A DNA stretch of 17,199 nt from Clostridiales bacterium (GCA_004557805.1 SFFS01000035.1:1-17199); one strand, 5' to 3'; positions 1-8,347 are shown, counted from the first letter of the stretch. Numbers and translations: made by a program. Notes: generated from the sequence alone by a model not told the origin.

Positions 1-2085
1 GATGCTGCCCTCGACGGTTTTGAGCCGCGTCTCGTGCTCGGCGATTTCGCGCTCGCGCGAGAGCAGGCTCGTCATGCGGCTCTGCGTCGAGCCGCCGGTC
101 ATCGAGCCGCCGGAATGCATTACGTCGCCCTCGAGCGTGACGAGCCGGAACGCGTGCCGCCCGCGGCGCATGATTTCGATGCCGTAATCGAGGTTTTCGG
201 CGATGACGGTGCGCCCGAGCAGGTTTTCTACGATGCCGCGGTATTCCTCGCCGAACTGCACCAGCTCGCTGGCCACGCCCACACAGCCGGGCATGGAGAG
301 CACCTGCCGCTCGTCGTAGCTGAGCGTGCGGCCGCGGATCGTGCTCATCGGCAGGAACGTCGCGCGGCCCATGCGGTTCTGGCGCAGGTAGTTAATCAGC
401 CGCTTCGCGGCGTGCTCGTCCTCGGTGATGATGTTCTGCAGCGCGGGGCCCAGCACCATTTCCAGCGCGCGCTCGTAATCCTTGGGCGTGTGCAGGATGT
501 TGGCCACTACGCCGCGCACGCTGGAATCGCCGCGCGCGTAGAGCAGCGCCTGCTTGACGGCGTTCTGGTAGCCGTCGTAGTCGCGCGCCATCTCGCGCAG
601 CACTTTCAGGCGCGACGACGTTTCATGCATCACGCGGGACTGTTCGTTCAGTTTGGCCAGCAGCGCCTCCGATTGCTGCGCCGCCGCGCGCACCGATTCG
701 TCCAGCGCGCGCGCCTGCGCGTCCATGGTCTGCTTGGCCTCGTTTACGCGCGCCAGCTGCGCCGTGGCGGCTTCCATCGTATCCAGAAGCGCCTGCCGCC
801 CTTCGTGCGAGGCTTCCGCGTCGGCCTGCGCGTCGGCAAGACGGCTCTCCAGGCTCTGCTTCAGGCCGCTCAGGCGCGCCTGTGCCGAGCGCATATCGGC
901 CGCGCGGTTCATGGCGGCCATCAGCGCGGATTTGTGCGCTTCCAGCGTTTCTTCGCATTCGTTGGCGGCCTTCTGCGCCTCGGAAAGCGCGCGCTCCGCG
1001 CCTTCCAGCGCGATGCGGGCGTCGCTCAGCGCAGCTTCCCGGCGCGCAATTTCCGATGCGTTCTCGCTGCCGCTCTGCCGCAGGTCAGCGATTTTTTCGA
1101 TTTCCGTCTGCCGCAGGGCGGCTTCCTTTTCGCTGTCTTCCCTGCACCGCGCGATGCGCTCGCGCAGAAGCTCGTTCGCGCCCTTGCAGGTATCCACTTC
1201 CCGGGCGGCTTCGAGCACGGCGGTGTTCGCCTCGTCGCAGGCGGTATAGAGCTCGTCGGCGGCCTTTTCGCGCGCTTCGCGCTCCGCTTGCAGCGCCTCG
1301 ATCTTCGGCTCCGCCTCGGCCAGCGCCTGCTGCGCCGTTTCCAGCGCCTCGCGGAACTGCACCACGCGCTGCGTCTGCTTATCGTGACGGATGAGGAACT
1401 GGTTGAGGTCGAGATCGCGCAACGTATCGCGCAGGGCGAGGTAGCGCCTGGCGTCCTCAGCCTGCTTTTCCAGCGGCCCCAGCTGGCTTTCCAGCTCGGA
1501 GAGGATATCCTCCACGCGTTCGAGGTTCTGCTGCGTGTTGTCCATGCGCTTTTCGGCTTCTTCCTTGCGCGCGCGGTAGGTGGCGATGCCCACCGCCTCT
1601 TCAAACACGCGGCGGCGGTCCTCCGATTTCTGCGAGAGGATTTCGTCCACGCGTCCCTGACCCACGACGGAGTAGCCGTCGCGGCCAACGCCGGTATCGC
1701 GGAACAGATCCTGAATATCGCGCAGGCGGCATGCCGCCCGGTTGATGAAATATTCGCCCTCGCCGCTGCGCCAGACGCGGCGGGTGATGAGCACCTCGGC
1801 GGCGTCGATTTTCAGCGCGCCGTCCTCGTTGTCCATCAGGAGCGAAACCTCGCAGAAGGTGAGGGGCTTGCGCTTTTCGGTGCCGTTGAAGATTACGTCC
1901 TCCATCTTTGCGCCGCGAAGCGATTTCGCGCTCTGCTCGCCCAGCACCCAGCGCACCGCGTCGGAAATATTCGATTTTCCGCTGCCGTTCGGGCCTACGA
2001 TCGCCGTCGTGCCGTTTTCAAAGAGAATCTCCGTCTTTTCGGCGAACGACTTGAAGCCCGTCAGCTCCAGTTTTTTGAGTCTCAA
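1..2085 (-). CDS. smc: Chromosome segregation ATPase SMC, N-terminal part (cut by the left edge)
   Basis: SMC dimerises through its hinge and works with ScpA/ScpB to organise and segregate the chromosome. The 695 residues visible hold the N-terminal half. The Walker A motif GPNGSGKS is at residues 31-38, inside the ABC-type head that begins LRLKKLELTGFKSF. A long charged, Glu/Ala-rich coiled coil covers about residues 165-510. The hinge domain starts near residue 515 and ends close to the window edge with the Gly-rich stretch MHSGGSMTGGS. The returning coiled coil and the Walker B half lie outside the window. No ATG fits the N-terminus. The start is TTG at 2085, with GGAG at 2098-2095 and 9 bases of spacing. 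It begins 16 bases after the rnc stop, so it is the fourth gene of the plsX operon. Identity is certain; the start is very likely. Confidence 0.96.
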   Translation of the reverse strand, partial: MRLKKLELTGFKSFAEKTEILFENGTTAIVGPNGSGKSNISDAVRWVLGEQSAKSLRGAKMEDVIFNGTEKRKPLTFCEVSLLMDNEDGALKIDAAEVLITRRVWRSGEGEYFINRAACRLRDIQDLFRDTGVGRDGYSVVGQGRVDEILSQKSEDRRRVFEEAVGIATYRARKEEAEKRMDNTQQNLERVEDILSELESQLGPLEKQAEDARRYLALRDTLRDLDLNQFLIRHDKQTQRVVQFREALETAQQALAEAEPKIEALQAEREAREKAADELYTACDEANTAVLEAAREVDTCKGANELLRERIARCREDSEKEAALRQTEIEKIADLRQSGSENASEIARREAALSDARIALEGAERALSEAQKAANECEETLEAHKSALMAAMNRAADMRSAQARLSGLKQSLESRLADAQADAEASHEGRQALLDTMEAATAQLARVNEAKQTMDAQARALDESVRAAAQQSEALLAKLNEQSRVMHETSSRLKVLREMARDYDGYQNAVKQALLYARGDSSVRGVVANILHTPKDYERALEMVLGPALQNIITEDEHAAKRLINYLRQNRMGRATFLPMSTIRGRTLSYDERQVLSMPGCVGVASELVQFGEEYRGIVENLLGRTVIAENLDYGIEIMRRGRHAFRLVTLEGDVMHSGGSMTGGSTQSRMTSLLSREREIAEHETRLKTVEGSI

Positions 2086-2101
2086 GCTTTTTTTCTCCGG
2101 T

Positions 2102-2758
2102 TTATCCGATTTGATTCATGGCCGCGTGCGCGGCCTCCTGTTCGGCCTGCTTTTTCGTGCCGCCCGCGCCGCGTCCGGCGACGCGCCCGTCGAGCAGCAC
2201 CTCCGCGGTGAAGGTACGCGCGTGCGCGGGCCCTTCTTCCGCCACGATGCGGTAGCTCGGCGTGCAGCCGCCGTGCTCCTGCGTTTTTTCCTGCAGGAGG
2301 CTTTTCCAGTTTTTCTCGCGCGGGGGCGCGGCATAGTTGTTGAGCGCGCGGGCGCACAGCGCCGAAACCGGCTCCCAGCCGCCGTCGAGATACACGGCCG
2401 CCAGCACCGCTTCCATCGCGTCGCACAGCACGGAGGGCTTGTGCCCGCCGCCGCTTGCGGCCTCGCCCTTATCAAAGAGCAGATATTCGCCCAGATTCAG
2501 CCGCTTCGCGGCCTCGGCCAGCGTTTCCTCGCGAACGAGCGCCTGCCGCAGCTGCGTGAGCGAACCCTCCTGATCGGCCGGATGCTGCCCATAGAGCGCC
2601 ACCGACACGCACAGCTGCAAAACCGCGTCGCCCAGGAACTCCAGCCGCTGGTTATCCTCCGGACAGCCTGCGGAAGGGTGCGTCAAAGCAAGGCGCAGAA
2701 GGCGCTCGTCGCGGAAGGAATAGCCGAGCGCCTTCTGAAGCGAATCCAGTTCTTTCAT
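2102..2758 (-). CDS. rnc: Ribonuclease III
   Basis: RNase III cuts double-stranded RNA in rRNA precursors and in some mRNAs. The 218 residues match the usual length. The RNase III domain (about residues 3-145) carries the signature RLEFLGDAVL at 38-47. The metal-binding acidic residues E40, D44, D113 and E116 are all present, the last two in CDAMEAVLAAVYLDGG. A double-stranded RNA binding domain fills the C-terminus (about 148-217), ending with the typical KKQAEQEAAHAAM helix. The ATG lies only 2 bases after the acpP stop and no convincing Shine-Dalgarno sequence precedes it, so translation probably depends on ribosomes finishing acpP. smc follows after 16 bases. The acpP-rnc-smc order is widespread in Firmicutes and supports the call. 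Confidence 0.97.
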   Translation of the reverse strand: MKELDSLQKALGYSFRDERLLRLALTHPSAGCPEDNQRLEFLGDAVLQLCVSVALYGQHPADQEGSLTQLRQALVREETLAEAAKRLNLGEYLLFDKGEAASGGGHKPSVLCDAMEAVLAAVYLDGGWEPVSALCARALNNYAAPPREKNWKSLLQEKTQEHGGCTPSYRIVAEEGPAHARTFTAEVLLDGRVAGRGAGGTKKQAEQEAAHAAMNQIG

Positions 2759-2760
2759 GG

Positions 2761-2985
2761 TTACTGCTTCGATTCGAGATATTTCACCACGTCGCCCACG
2801 GTTTTCAGGCGCATGAGCGCGTCGTCGTCGACGATGATGCCCAGCTCGGACTCCACGTCCATAATCAGCATCATGATGTTGGCGGAATCGGCCTTCAGGT
2901 CCTCGAGCAGGCGGGATTCGGGCTTAATGGTTTTGGGGTCGATCTTGAGCTGATCGGCGATCAGCGCGCACACTGTTTCAAACAT
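2761..2985 (-). CDS. acpP: Acyl carrier protein
   Basis: ACP carries growing acyl chains on a phosphopantetheine arm during fatty acid and phospholipid synthesis. The 74-residue product MFETVCALIADQLK... has the usual length and acidity. The attachment serine is S34 in the motif KADSANIMMLIMDVE; the more common form is DSLDxVEL, and DSAN variants are typical of Clostridia. The start is the ATG at 2985. It is preceded by AAGGAGG with ideal spacing and overlaps the end of plsX by 8 bases (ATGTTTGA). An upstream in-frame extension exists but lies wholly inside plsX and has no family support. Close coupling to plsX makes sense, because PlsX uses acyl-ACP as substrate. Confidence 0.95.
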   Translation of the reverse strand: MFETVCALIADQLKIDPKTIKPESRLLEDLKADSANIMMLIMDVESELGIIVDDDALMRLKTVGDVVKYLESKQ

Positions 2986-3997
2986 TTTCGTTTCCTCCTT
3001 CGATTTGTTCGTCGAGTTTTTCGATGATTTCCACAACCTGTCCCGCCGCCATTTGGCGCGCCTGGCGCAGGCAGCAGAAGAACGCGTGCGAGGTCGAATT
3101 GCCGTGGGCCTTGACTACCGCGCCGCGCACGCCCAGCATCGGGCCGCCGCCCACTTCGTTCACGTTCATGCGGCGCTTGACCCGCCGGAAGGCGGGTTTG
3201 GAGAGCGCCGCGCCCACCTTTGAAACGAAGGTGGAGGTCAGCTCGCGCTTGAGCATGGTGAAAAGTGCGGCGATCGCGCCCTCGCTGGCCTTGATGACCA
3301 GGTTGCCGTGATAGCCGTCGCAGACGAACACGTCCGCGCCGCCGTTGAGCACGCCGCGCGCCTCCACGTTGCCGGTAAAGTTCAGCTTGGCCGTTTTCAG
3401 CAGTTCGTGGGTGGCCTTGGTGAGCTGGCAGCCCTTTTCTTCTTCCTCGCCGATGTTAAGCAGCCCCACGCGCGGGTTTTGAATGCCGAGTACCTGGCGG
3501 GCGTAAATATCGCCCATCTGCGCAAAGCGCAGAAGGTATTCGGGCCGGCAGTCCACGTTTGCGCCCGCGTCGACGATCACTGCGGGAACGCCCGCGGCCG
3601 TGGGCACGATGGCGGCCAGCGCCGGGCGGTCGACGCCCGCGATGCGGCCGATGCGCAGCATGCCGCAGGCCAGCACCGCGCCGGTGGACCCGGCGGAAAT
3701 GAGCGCGTCGGCGTTGCCCTGGCGCACGTCCATCGCCGCGCGCACGAGAGAAGAATCGGTCTTGTGACGCACGGCCAGCATGGGCGCTTCGTCGTTGGTG
3801 ATGACGTCGCGTGCGTCGAGGATTTCAAGGCGCGCCGCGTCGTATTCTTCGCCGGAAAGATGCGGACGAATTTCTTCTTCGCGGCCAAAGAGACGGATGC
3901 GAATATCGTCGAAAGCGCGCAGCGCTTCCAGACAGCCCTTTACCGTGATTTCGGGCGCGAAATCGCCGCCCATTGCGTCGACAGCCAGCGTATACAA
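2978..3997 (-). CDS. plsX: Phosphate acyltransferase PlsX
   Basis: PlsX makes acyl-phosphate from acyl-ACP and inorganic phosphate, the first step of PlsX/PlsY/PlsC phospholipid synthesis. It acts at the inner face of the membrane. The 339 residues have the family hallmarks: an N-terminal LAVDAMGGDFAPE block, ALISAGSTGAVLA near the middle, then DAGANVDCRPE, LLNIGEEEEKG and GVLNGGADVFVCDGYHGN. The start is TTG at 3997, nine bases behind a near-perfect AAGGAGGG at 4014-4007. The next ATG lies inside the conserved DAMGGD block and is too far in. This is the first gene of the operon with acpP, rnc and smc. The fapR regulator and the fabD and fabG genes, which share this cluster in Bacillus subtilis, are missing between or before these genes. 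Confidence 0.96.
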   Translation of the reverse strand: MYTLAVDAMGGDFAPEITVKGCLEALRAFDDIRIRLFGREEEIRPHLSGEEYDAARLEILDARDVITNDEAPMLAVRHKTDSSLVRAAMDVRQGNADALISAGSTGAVLACGMLRIGRIAGVDRPALAAIVPTAAGVPAVIVDAGANVDCRPEYLLRFAQMGDIYARQVLGIQNPRVGLLNIGEEEEKGCQLTKATHELLKTAKLNFTGNVEARGVLNGGADVFVCDGYHGNLVIKASEGAIAALFTMLKRELTSTFVSKVGAALSKPAFRRVKRRMNVNEVGGGPMLGVRGAVVKAHGNSTSHAFFCCLRQARQMAAGQVVEIIEKLDEQIEGGNENV

Positions 3998-4053
3998 AAA
4001 ACGGAACCCTCCTTACGGATATAAACGAATGGATAATCCTCCACCAATACTCT

Positions 4054-4082
4054 ATTGTAACAGAAAAACATAAAAAAATAAA
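4054..4082 (-). promoter_or_regulatory. Promoter of the plsX-acpP-rnc-smc operon
   Basis: On the minus strand TACAAT (4059-4054) is preceded by TGT, giving an extended -10 element. Seventeen bases upstream is a weak -35, TTTATT (4082-4077), in an AT-rich stretch. The site is about 57 bases upstream of the plsX TTG. This is the only AT-rich intergenic DNA between plsX and the terminator at 4146. Predicted from sequence only. No FapR-type palindrome was seen. Confidence 0.5.
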
Positions 4083-4145
4083 GTACTGCATTGGAAAAAG
4101 CGCCGGGGCCGGATTGCGGCGGCCTGCGCCGCGGGAAAAAAACGG

Positions 4146-4183
4146 AAAACGCTGCGGAAGCGCATGTTTCCGCAGCGTTTTTT
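4146..4183 (-). terminator. Rho-independent terminator after the ABC exporter operon
   Basis: The inverted repeat AACGCTGCGGAA (4148-4159) / TTCCGCAGCGTT (4168-4179) forms a perfect 12-pair stem around an 8-base loop. On the minus strand it is followed by TTTTCCGTTTTTTT, and on the plus strand by TTTT. It begins only about 19 bases beyond the stop of the second half-transporter. It therefore separates the exporter operon from the plsX operon on the same strand. Confidence 0.88.
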
Positions 4184-4197
4184 CGCTTTGCTTTCTG

Positions 4198-6087
4198 TCA
4201 GCTCAGCTCGAACGCGCCCGTATACAGCTGGTAATACCGGCCCTTCTGGGCGATGAGGTCGTCGTGCGTGCCGCGCTCGATGATGCGGCCGTTTTCCAGC
4301 ACCATGATCGCCTGCGCGTTGCGCACGGTGGACAGCCGGTGCGAGATGACGAACACGGTGCGGCCCGCCATGAGCGAATCCATGCCCTTTTCGATCAGCG
4401 CCTCGGTGTGCGTGTCGATGGAGCTTGTCGCTTCGTCGAGGATCAGCACCGGCGGGTCGGCTACGGCCGCGCGCGCAATGGCGATCAGCTGACGCTGGCC
4501 CTGCGAGAGGTTCGCGCCGTCGGCGGTGAGCACGGTGTCGTAGCCCTGCGGCAGATGCTCGATGAAGAAGTGCGCGTTGGCCAGCTTGGCCGCGGCTTCG
4601 ACTTCCGCGTCGGTCGCGTCGAGACGGCCGTAGCGGATGTTCTCGCGCACGGTGCCGGTGAACAGGTGCGTATCCTGCAAGACCATCGCAAGCGAGCGGC
4701 GCAGGTCGGGCTTTTTGATCTTCTCGATGTTGATGCCGTCGTAGCGGATCTTGCCGTCGGTCAGATCGTAGAAGCGGTTGACGAGGTTGGTGATGGTCGT
4801 CTTGCCCGCGCCGGTAGAGCCGACGAACGCGATCTTTTCGCCTGGCCGCGCGTAGAGCGACACATCGTGCAGCACCGTCTTTTCCGGCACGTAGCCGAAG
4901 GTTACGTGGTCGAAGACGACGTCGCCCTTAAGTTCGGTATACGTTACGCTGCCGTCGGCTGCGTGCGGATGCCGCCAGGCCCACAGGCGCGTATGTTCGT
5001 CGGTTTCCGTCAGGCTGCCGTCGGGCAGGCGCTTTGCGTTGACCAGCTCGACGTAGCCGTCGTCGGTTTCCACGGGCGTATCGATCACATCGAAGATGCG
5101 CTCCGCGCCCGCCAGAGCCATGAGAATGCTGTTGAACTGCTGCGACAGCTGCGTGATGGGGTTGAAGAACGAACGGGTGTATTGCAGGAAGCTCGTCAGC
5201 GAGCCGATGTCGAGATGGCCACCGAGGATCATCGCCGCGCCGGTGGCGGCGGTGACGGCGTAGTGGATGTGCGAAAGGTTGCTCATGATCGGCATGAGGA
5301 TGCTGGCGAACGTATTCGCGCCGGTCACCTGCTTGCACAGCTGATCGTTCAGCTCGGCGAAGCGCGCCTTGGCCTCTTCTTCATGGTTGAAAACCTTGAC
5401 GACCTTCTGTCCTTCGATCATTTCCTCGATATAGCCGTTCACCGCGCCGACGCTCTTTTGCTGCCCGGCGAAGTATTTTTTGCTCTTGCCGCCGATGGTT
5501 TTGATGAGGAACAGAATCAGCAGAAGCGACGCGATTACGATCAGCATCAGCACCGGGCTGAGGACGATCATCATCACCATCGTCGCAAGCACGGTAATCA
5601 GCGAGGAGAACGTCTGCGGAAGGCCCTGACTGAGCAGCTCGCGCAGAGTGTCGGTGTCGTTGGTGTAGCGGCTCATCAGCTCGCCGTGCGTATGCGTGTC
5701 GAAGTAGCGGATGGGCAGGTCTTCCATGTGGTTGAACAGATCCTTGCGGATGCTGCTCAGCGCGCCGGTGGAGATGGTCAGCATCAGGCGGCTGTACATG
5801 TAGCTCGCCAGCGCGCCCAGCGCGTAAATGGCCAGCAGCGCGGCGATCATCGCGGCGAAGCCGCCCAGCTCGGCGCTGCCCGTCGCGGCGAAGGGGACGA
5901 TATATTCGTTCAGGATAGGGCGGAGCATATATGTGCCCGCCACGCCCGCCAGCGCGCTGAGCAGAATGCCGGCGGCCACCAGCACGAGCCGCGCCCGATA
6001 GGGCCTGAGATAAGAAAGAATGCGCGAAATTGTCTTTTTGGCGTTTTGGGGTTTTCCCATCGCCATACGCGGTCCCGGTCCCGGCAT
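4198..6087 (-). CDS. ABC exporter half-transporter, catalytically competent subunit
   Basis: This is a fused membrane-plus-ATPase half-transporter of 629 residues, probably pairing with the gene just upstream to export drugs, lipids or peptides. About six hydrophobic segments lie between residues 33 and 325. The nucleotide-binding domain has Walker A GSTGAGKT (423-430), Q-loop Q471, signature LSQGQ (527-531; consensus LSGGQ), Walker B VLILD with catalytic E552, and H-loop H583. A linker insert of about 40 residues (345-385, with a WAWRHPH motif) separates the two domains, as in many clostridial exporters of this class. The ATG overlaps the stop of the upstream gene by one base (TGATG), so the two are translated together. 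The substrate cannot be told from the sequence. Confidence 0.95.
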   Translation of the reverse strand: MPGPGPRMAMGKPQNAKKTISRILSYLRPYRARLVLVAAGILLSALAGVAGTYMLRPILNEYIVPFAATGSAELGGFAAMIAALLAIYALGALASYMYSRLMLTISTGALSSIRKDLFNHMEDLPIRYFDTHTHGELMSRYTNDTDTLRELLSQGLPQTFSSLITVLATMVMMIVLSPVLMLIVIASLLLILFLIKTIGGKSKKYFAGQQKSVGAVNGYIEEMIEGQKVVKVFNHEEEAKARFAELNDQLCKQVTGANTFASILMPIMSNLSHIHYAVTAATGAAMILGGHLDIGSLTSFLQYTRSFFNPITQLSQQFNSILMALAGAERIFDVIDTPVETDDGYVELVNAKRLPDGSLTETDEHTRLWAWRHPHAADGSVTYTELKGDVVFDHVTFGYVPEKTVLHDVSLYARPGEKIAFVGSTGAGKTTITNLVNRFYDLTDGKIRYDGINIEKIKKPDLRRSLAMVLQDTHLFTGTVRENIRYGRLDATDAEVEAAAKLANAHFFIEHLPQGYDTVLTADGANLSQGQRQLIAIARAAVADPPVLILDEATSSIDTHTEALIEKGMDSLMAGRTVFVISHRLSTVRNAQAIMVLENGRIIERGTHDDLIAQKGRYYQLYTGAFELS

Positions 6088-7814
6088 CAGGCCTCAGCTC
6101 CTTTCATCTGGGAAGTATAGATTTCGCGGTATATGGCGCTGCGCGCCATCAGTTCGTCGTGCGTGCCCATATCGGCGATGCGGCCCTCGTCGAGGATGAT
6201 GATCTTATCGGCGTCCATCACCGAGGCGACGCGCTGGGCGATGATGAGCGTGGTGATATGGCTGAACTCCTCGTGCAGCGCGCGGCGGATGCTCGCGTCG
6301 GTCGCGGTATCGACGGCGCTGGTGCTGTCGTCGAGGATGACGACCTTCGGGTGCTTCAAAAGCGCGCGCGCGATGCACAGCCGCTGCTTCTGGCCGCCCG
6401 AGACGTTCACGCCGCCCTGGCCCAGATCGGTGTCGTAGCCGTTGGGAAAGCTCATGATGAAATCGTGCGCCTGCGCCGCGCGGCATGCCGCTTCGATTTC
6501 CTCCTGCGTGGCGTCCTTATCGCCCCAGCGGAGGTTATCGCGGATGGTGCCGGAGAAGAGCACGTTCTTTTGCAGCACCATGGCCACCGCGTCGCGCAGG
6601 GCTTCGATGTCGTATTCGCGCACGTCGTGTACGCCCACGCGCACGCTGCCCCTGGAGACGTCGTACAGGCGCGGAATCAGCTGCACGAGCGTCGATTTTG
6701 CAGAGCCCGTGCCGCCGAGAATGCCGATCGTTTCGCCCGGTTTGATGTGCAGGTTCACGTCGGAGAGAATATAGTTCTCAGAGCCCTTTTTGTAGCTGAA
6801 ATACACGTCGTCGAAATCGATGGAGCCGTCGGGGATGGTATCAAGCGCGTTCGCGCCGTTCTGAATATCCGGAACCTCGTCGAGTACCTCGACGATACGG
6901 CCGATGGACGCGCGGGAGAGAACGAGGTTGAGCAGAAGCATCGAGAGCATCATCAGCGACATGAGAATCTGCGTGACGTAGCTGATGAAGCTGATGAGCT
7001 CGCCCGTGAGCATCGTGCCCTGCACGATCTTGTTGCCGCCGAACCAGAGCACCGCGCAGATGCACAGATACACGATCATCTGCATGATGGGCATCATTAC
7101 GACGATCAGCTTTTCGGCCTTCAGCTGCATTTCGCGCACGTCGTCGACGCTCTTATCGAACTTTTCCTTTTCATAATCGGAACGCACGAACGCCTTCACC
7201 ACGCGGATGGCGATCAGGTTTTCCTGCACGGAGGCGTTGAGCGCGTCGTATTTTTTCAGCATCGCCGTAAAGCGGGGATGCGCTTTCGACATGGCGAAGC
7301 CGATCGTTACGGCCAGCACCGGCACGGCGACGAAGAAGATCATCACCAGTTCGCCGTTGATGCGCGCGGCCAGGATGGTGGCGATTACCAGCATGAACGG
7401 CGCGCGGAAGAGCATGCGCGAGCACAGCATGACCATGTTCTGCGCGTTGTTCACATCCGTGGTCATGCGGGTGACGAGCGAGGCGGTGCTGAACCGGTCG
7501 ATGTTGTAGAAAGAGAAGGTCTGCACCTTGTCGAACAGCGCCTTGCGCAGCTGCTTGGCAAATCCTGCGCCGCCTACGGCCGAAAAACGCGCCGCGCCCG
7601 CGCCGAAGGCCAGCGAGCAAAGGCTCATGAGCATCATCAGCCCGCCCGTTTTCAGCACATAGCCGAGATTGCTTTCGGCGATGCCCACGTCGACGATCTT
7701 ACCCATCAGAAGCGGGATCAGCGTTTCCATCAGCACTTCGCCGATCATCAGCAGCGGGCAGACCAGAAGGAACCGTTTATAGTTCTTCGTAAACTGCCAA
7801 AGTTTTTTAAGCAT
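6087..7814 (-). CDS. ABC exporter half-transporter, degenerate-site subunit
   Basis: This 575-residue half-transporter has membrane segments in about residues 15-300 followed by an ATPase domain. Its ATPase motifs are altered. Walker A is GGTGSAKS (367-374), with Ala where Gly is usual. The Walker B stretch VVILD is followed by D496 instead of the catalytic Glu, and the switch histidine is replaced by Q527 (IIAQR). Its own signature VSGGQ (471-475) is intact. This is the pattern of the non-hydrolysing half of heterodimeric exporters such as BmrC/BmrD or TM287/288. The ATG overlaps the upstream marR stop by 8 bases (ATGCTTAA), with GGAGG ahead of it. The gene therefore sits between its likely regulator and its partner subunit in one operon. 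Confidence 0.95.
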   Translation of the reverse strand: MLKKLWQFTKNYKRFLLVCPLLMIGEVLMETLIPLLMGKIVDVGIAESNLGYVLKTGGLMMLMSLCSLAFGAGAARFSAVGGAGFAKQLRKALFDKVQTFSFYNIDRFSTASLVTRMTTDVNNAQNMVMLCSRMLFRAPFMLVIATILAARINGELVMIFFVAVPVLAVTIGFAMSKAHPRFTAMLKKYDALNASVQENLIAIRVVKAFVRSDYEKEKFDKSVDDVREMQLKAEKLIVVMMPIMQMIVYLCICAVLWFGGNKIVQGTMLTGELISFISYVTQILMSLMMLSMLLLNLVLSRASIGRIVEVLDEVPDIQNGANALDTIPDGSIDFDDVYFSYKKGSENYILSDVNLHIKPGETIGILGGTGSAKSTLVQLIPRLYDVSRGSVRVGVHDVREYDIEALRDAVAMVLQKNVLFSGTIRDNLRWGDKDATQEEIEAACRAAQAHDFIMSFPNGYDTDLGQGGVNVSGGQKQRLCIARALLKHPKVVILDDSTSAVDTATDASIRRALHEEFSHITTLIIAQRVASVMDADKIIILDEGRIADMGTHDELMARSAIYREIYTSQMKGAEA

Positions 7815-8283
7815 CCGTTTCCTCCATTTTTTTGTTCCGCTGTTCGTACAGATGCGCAGAGAAGGGGCTTAGATCCCGGAATTCTTCGCCCGCCATGTTT
7901 TCAAACAGCCGGTTTTGGATTTTGCTCAGCGTTTCCAGCTCCTGCGCGGCGAGACCGGCGAACATTTTCGCGTCGAGCGCCTCGAATTTTTCCTGGCACA
8001 CGGCCGCGATTTCCCGCGCCTCTTCGGTGAGGTAAATACGCTTGCAGCGCTGATCGCCTTCGTCCGCCATGCGCCGCAGCGATACTGCGACGGAAGCGGG
8101 CGAAATGTGCAGCAGCTCCGCAATTTCGCATTGCGTGCAGCCCTCGTGATGCATTACTACGTCGAGCATTGGGAAGCGCCCGCGCTGAAGGCCTATGCCG
8201 TCGACGATCCTGTCGCACAGGATTCGCTGCACGAGCGCGTTGCGCGAAATCTGCCAGACGAGCATGCGAAATTCGGCAGACAT
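7807..8283 (-). CDS. MarR-type regulator of the ABC exporter, with a shortened DNA-binding wing
   Basis: This 158-residue winged-helix protein is most likely the local repressor of the two exporter genes it overlaps. The recognition region GCTQCEIAELLHISPASVAVSLRRM is typical of MarR proteins that precede heterodimeric ABC exporters, as is the later DQRCKRIYLT strand. Between RRMADEG and DQRCKRI about 9-10 residues are missing; in relatives they form the first strand and tip of the wing. The frame is continuous, so this is not a frameshift. Two ATGs are possible. The one at 8289 abuts the Shine-Dalgarno AAGGAGG (8296-8290) with no spacing. The ATG at 8283 has 6 bases of spacing and is preferred. 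Family assignment is firm; DNA-binding ability is in doubt. Confidence 0.85.
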   Translation of the reverse strand: MSAEFRMLVWQISRNALVQRILCDRIVDGIGLQRGRFPMLDVVMHHEGCTQCEIAELLHISPASVAVSLRRMADEGDQRCKRIYLTEEAREIAAVCQEKFEALDAKMFAGLAAQELETLSKIQNRLFENMAGEEFRDLSPFSAHLYEQRNKKMEETDA

Positions 8284-8318
8284 CCTCATCCTCCTTCCTT
8301 CAAAATGGGAAGCGAGGA

Positions 8319-8347
8319 ATTATACAGCGTGGATTTTAAATTGTCAA
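8319..8347 (-). promoter_or_regulatory. Consensus sigma-A promoter of the marR-ABC-ABC operon
   Basis: On the minus strand TTGACA (8347-8342) and TATAAT (8324-8319) are separated by exactly 17 bases, a perfect consensus match. The expected start point near 8312 gives a short leader ending in AAGGAGG before marR. A promoter this strong in front of an exporter suggests it is normally held off by a repressor. Confidence 0.9.

Noticed and set aside
34..2211. A 725-codon open frame on the plus strand opposite smc and rnc
   Set aside because: The minus strand encodes unmistakable SMC and RNase III motifs. The plus frame has no family features and is full of His, Arg and Ala runs, as expected from the complement of GC-biased codons.
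2986..3036. Seventeen extra N-terminal residues on the acyl carrier protein
   Set aside because: They lie inside the end of plsX, have no family counterpart, and the ATG at 2985 has an ideal AAGGAGG.
4116..4132. GC-rich hairpin GCGGCG/CGCCGC between the exporter terminator and the plsX promoter
   Set aside because: No T run follows on either strand and it lies upstream of the plsX promoter; probably chance in GC-rich DNA.
3973..8030. Two overlapping open frames of 715 and 666 codons on the plus strand opposite the ABC exporter genes
   Set aside because: Both are antisense to complete ABC half-transporters. Their composition is His/Asp/Arg-rich low complexity and neither has a family motif.
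8050..8075. A frameshift as the explanation of the short wing in the marR gene
   Set aside because: The frame is continuous and both flanks match the family in the same frame, so an in-frame deletion fits and a frameshift does not.
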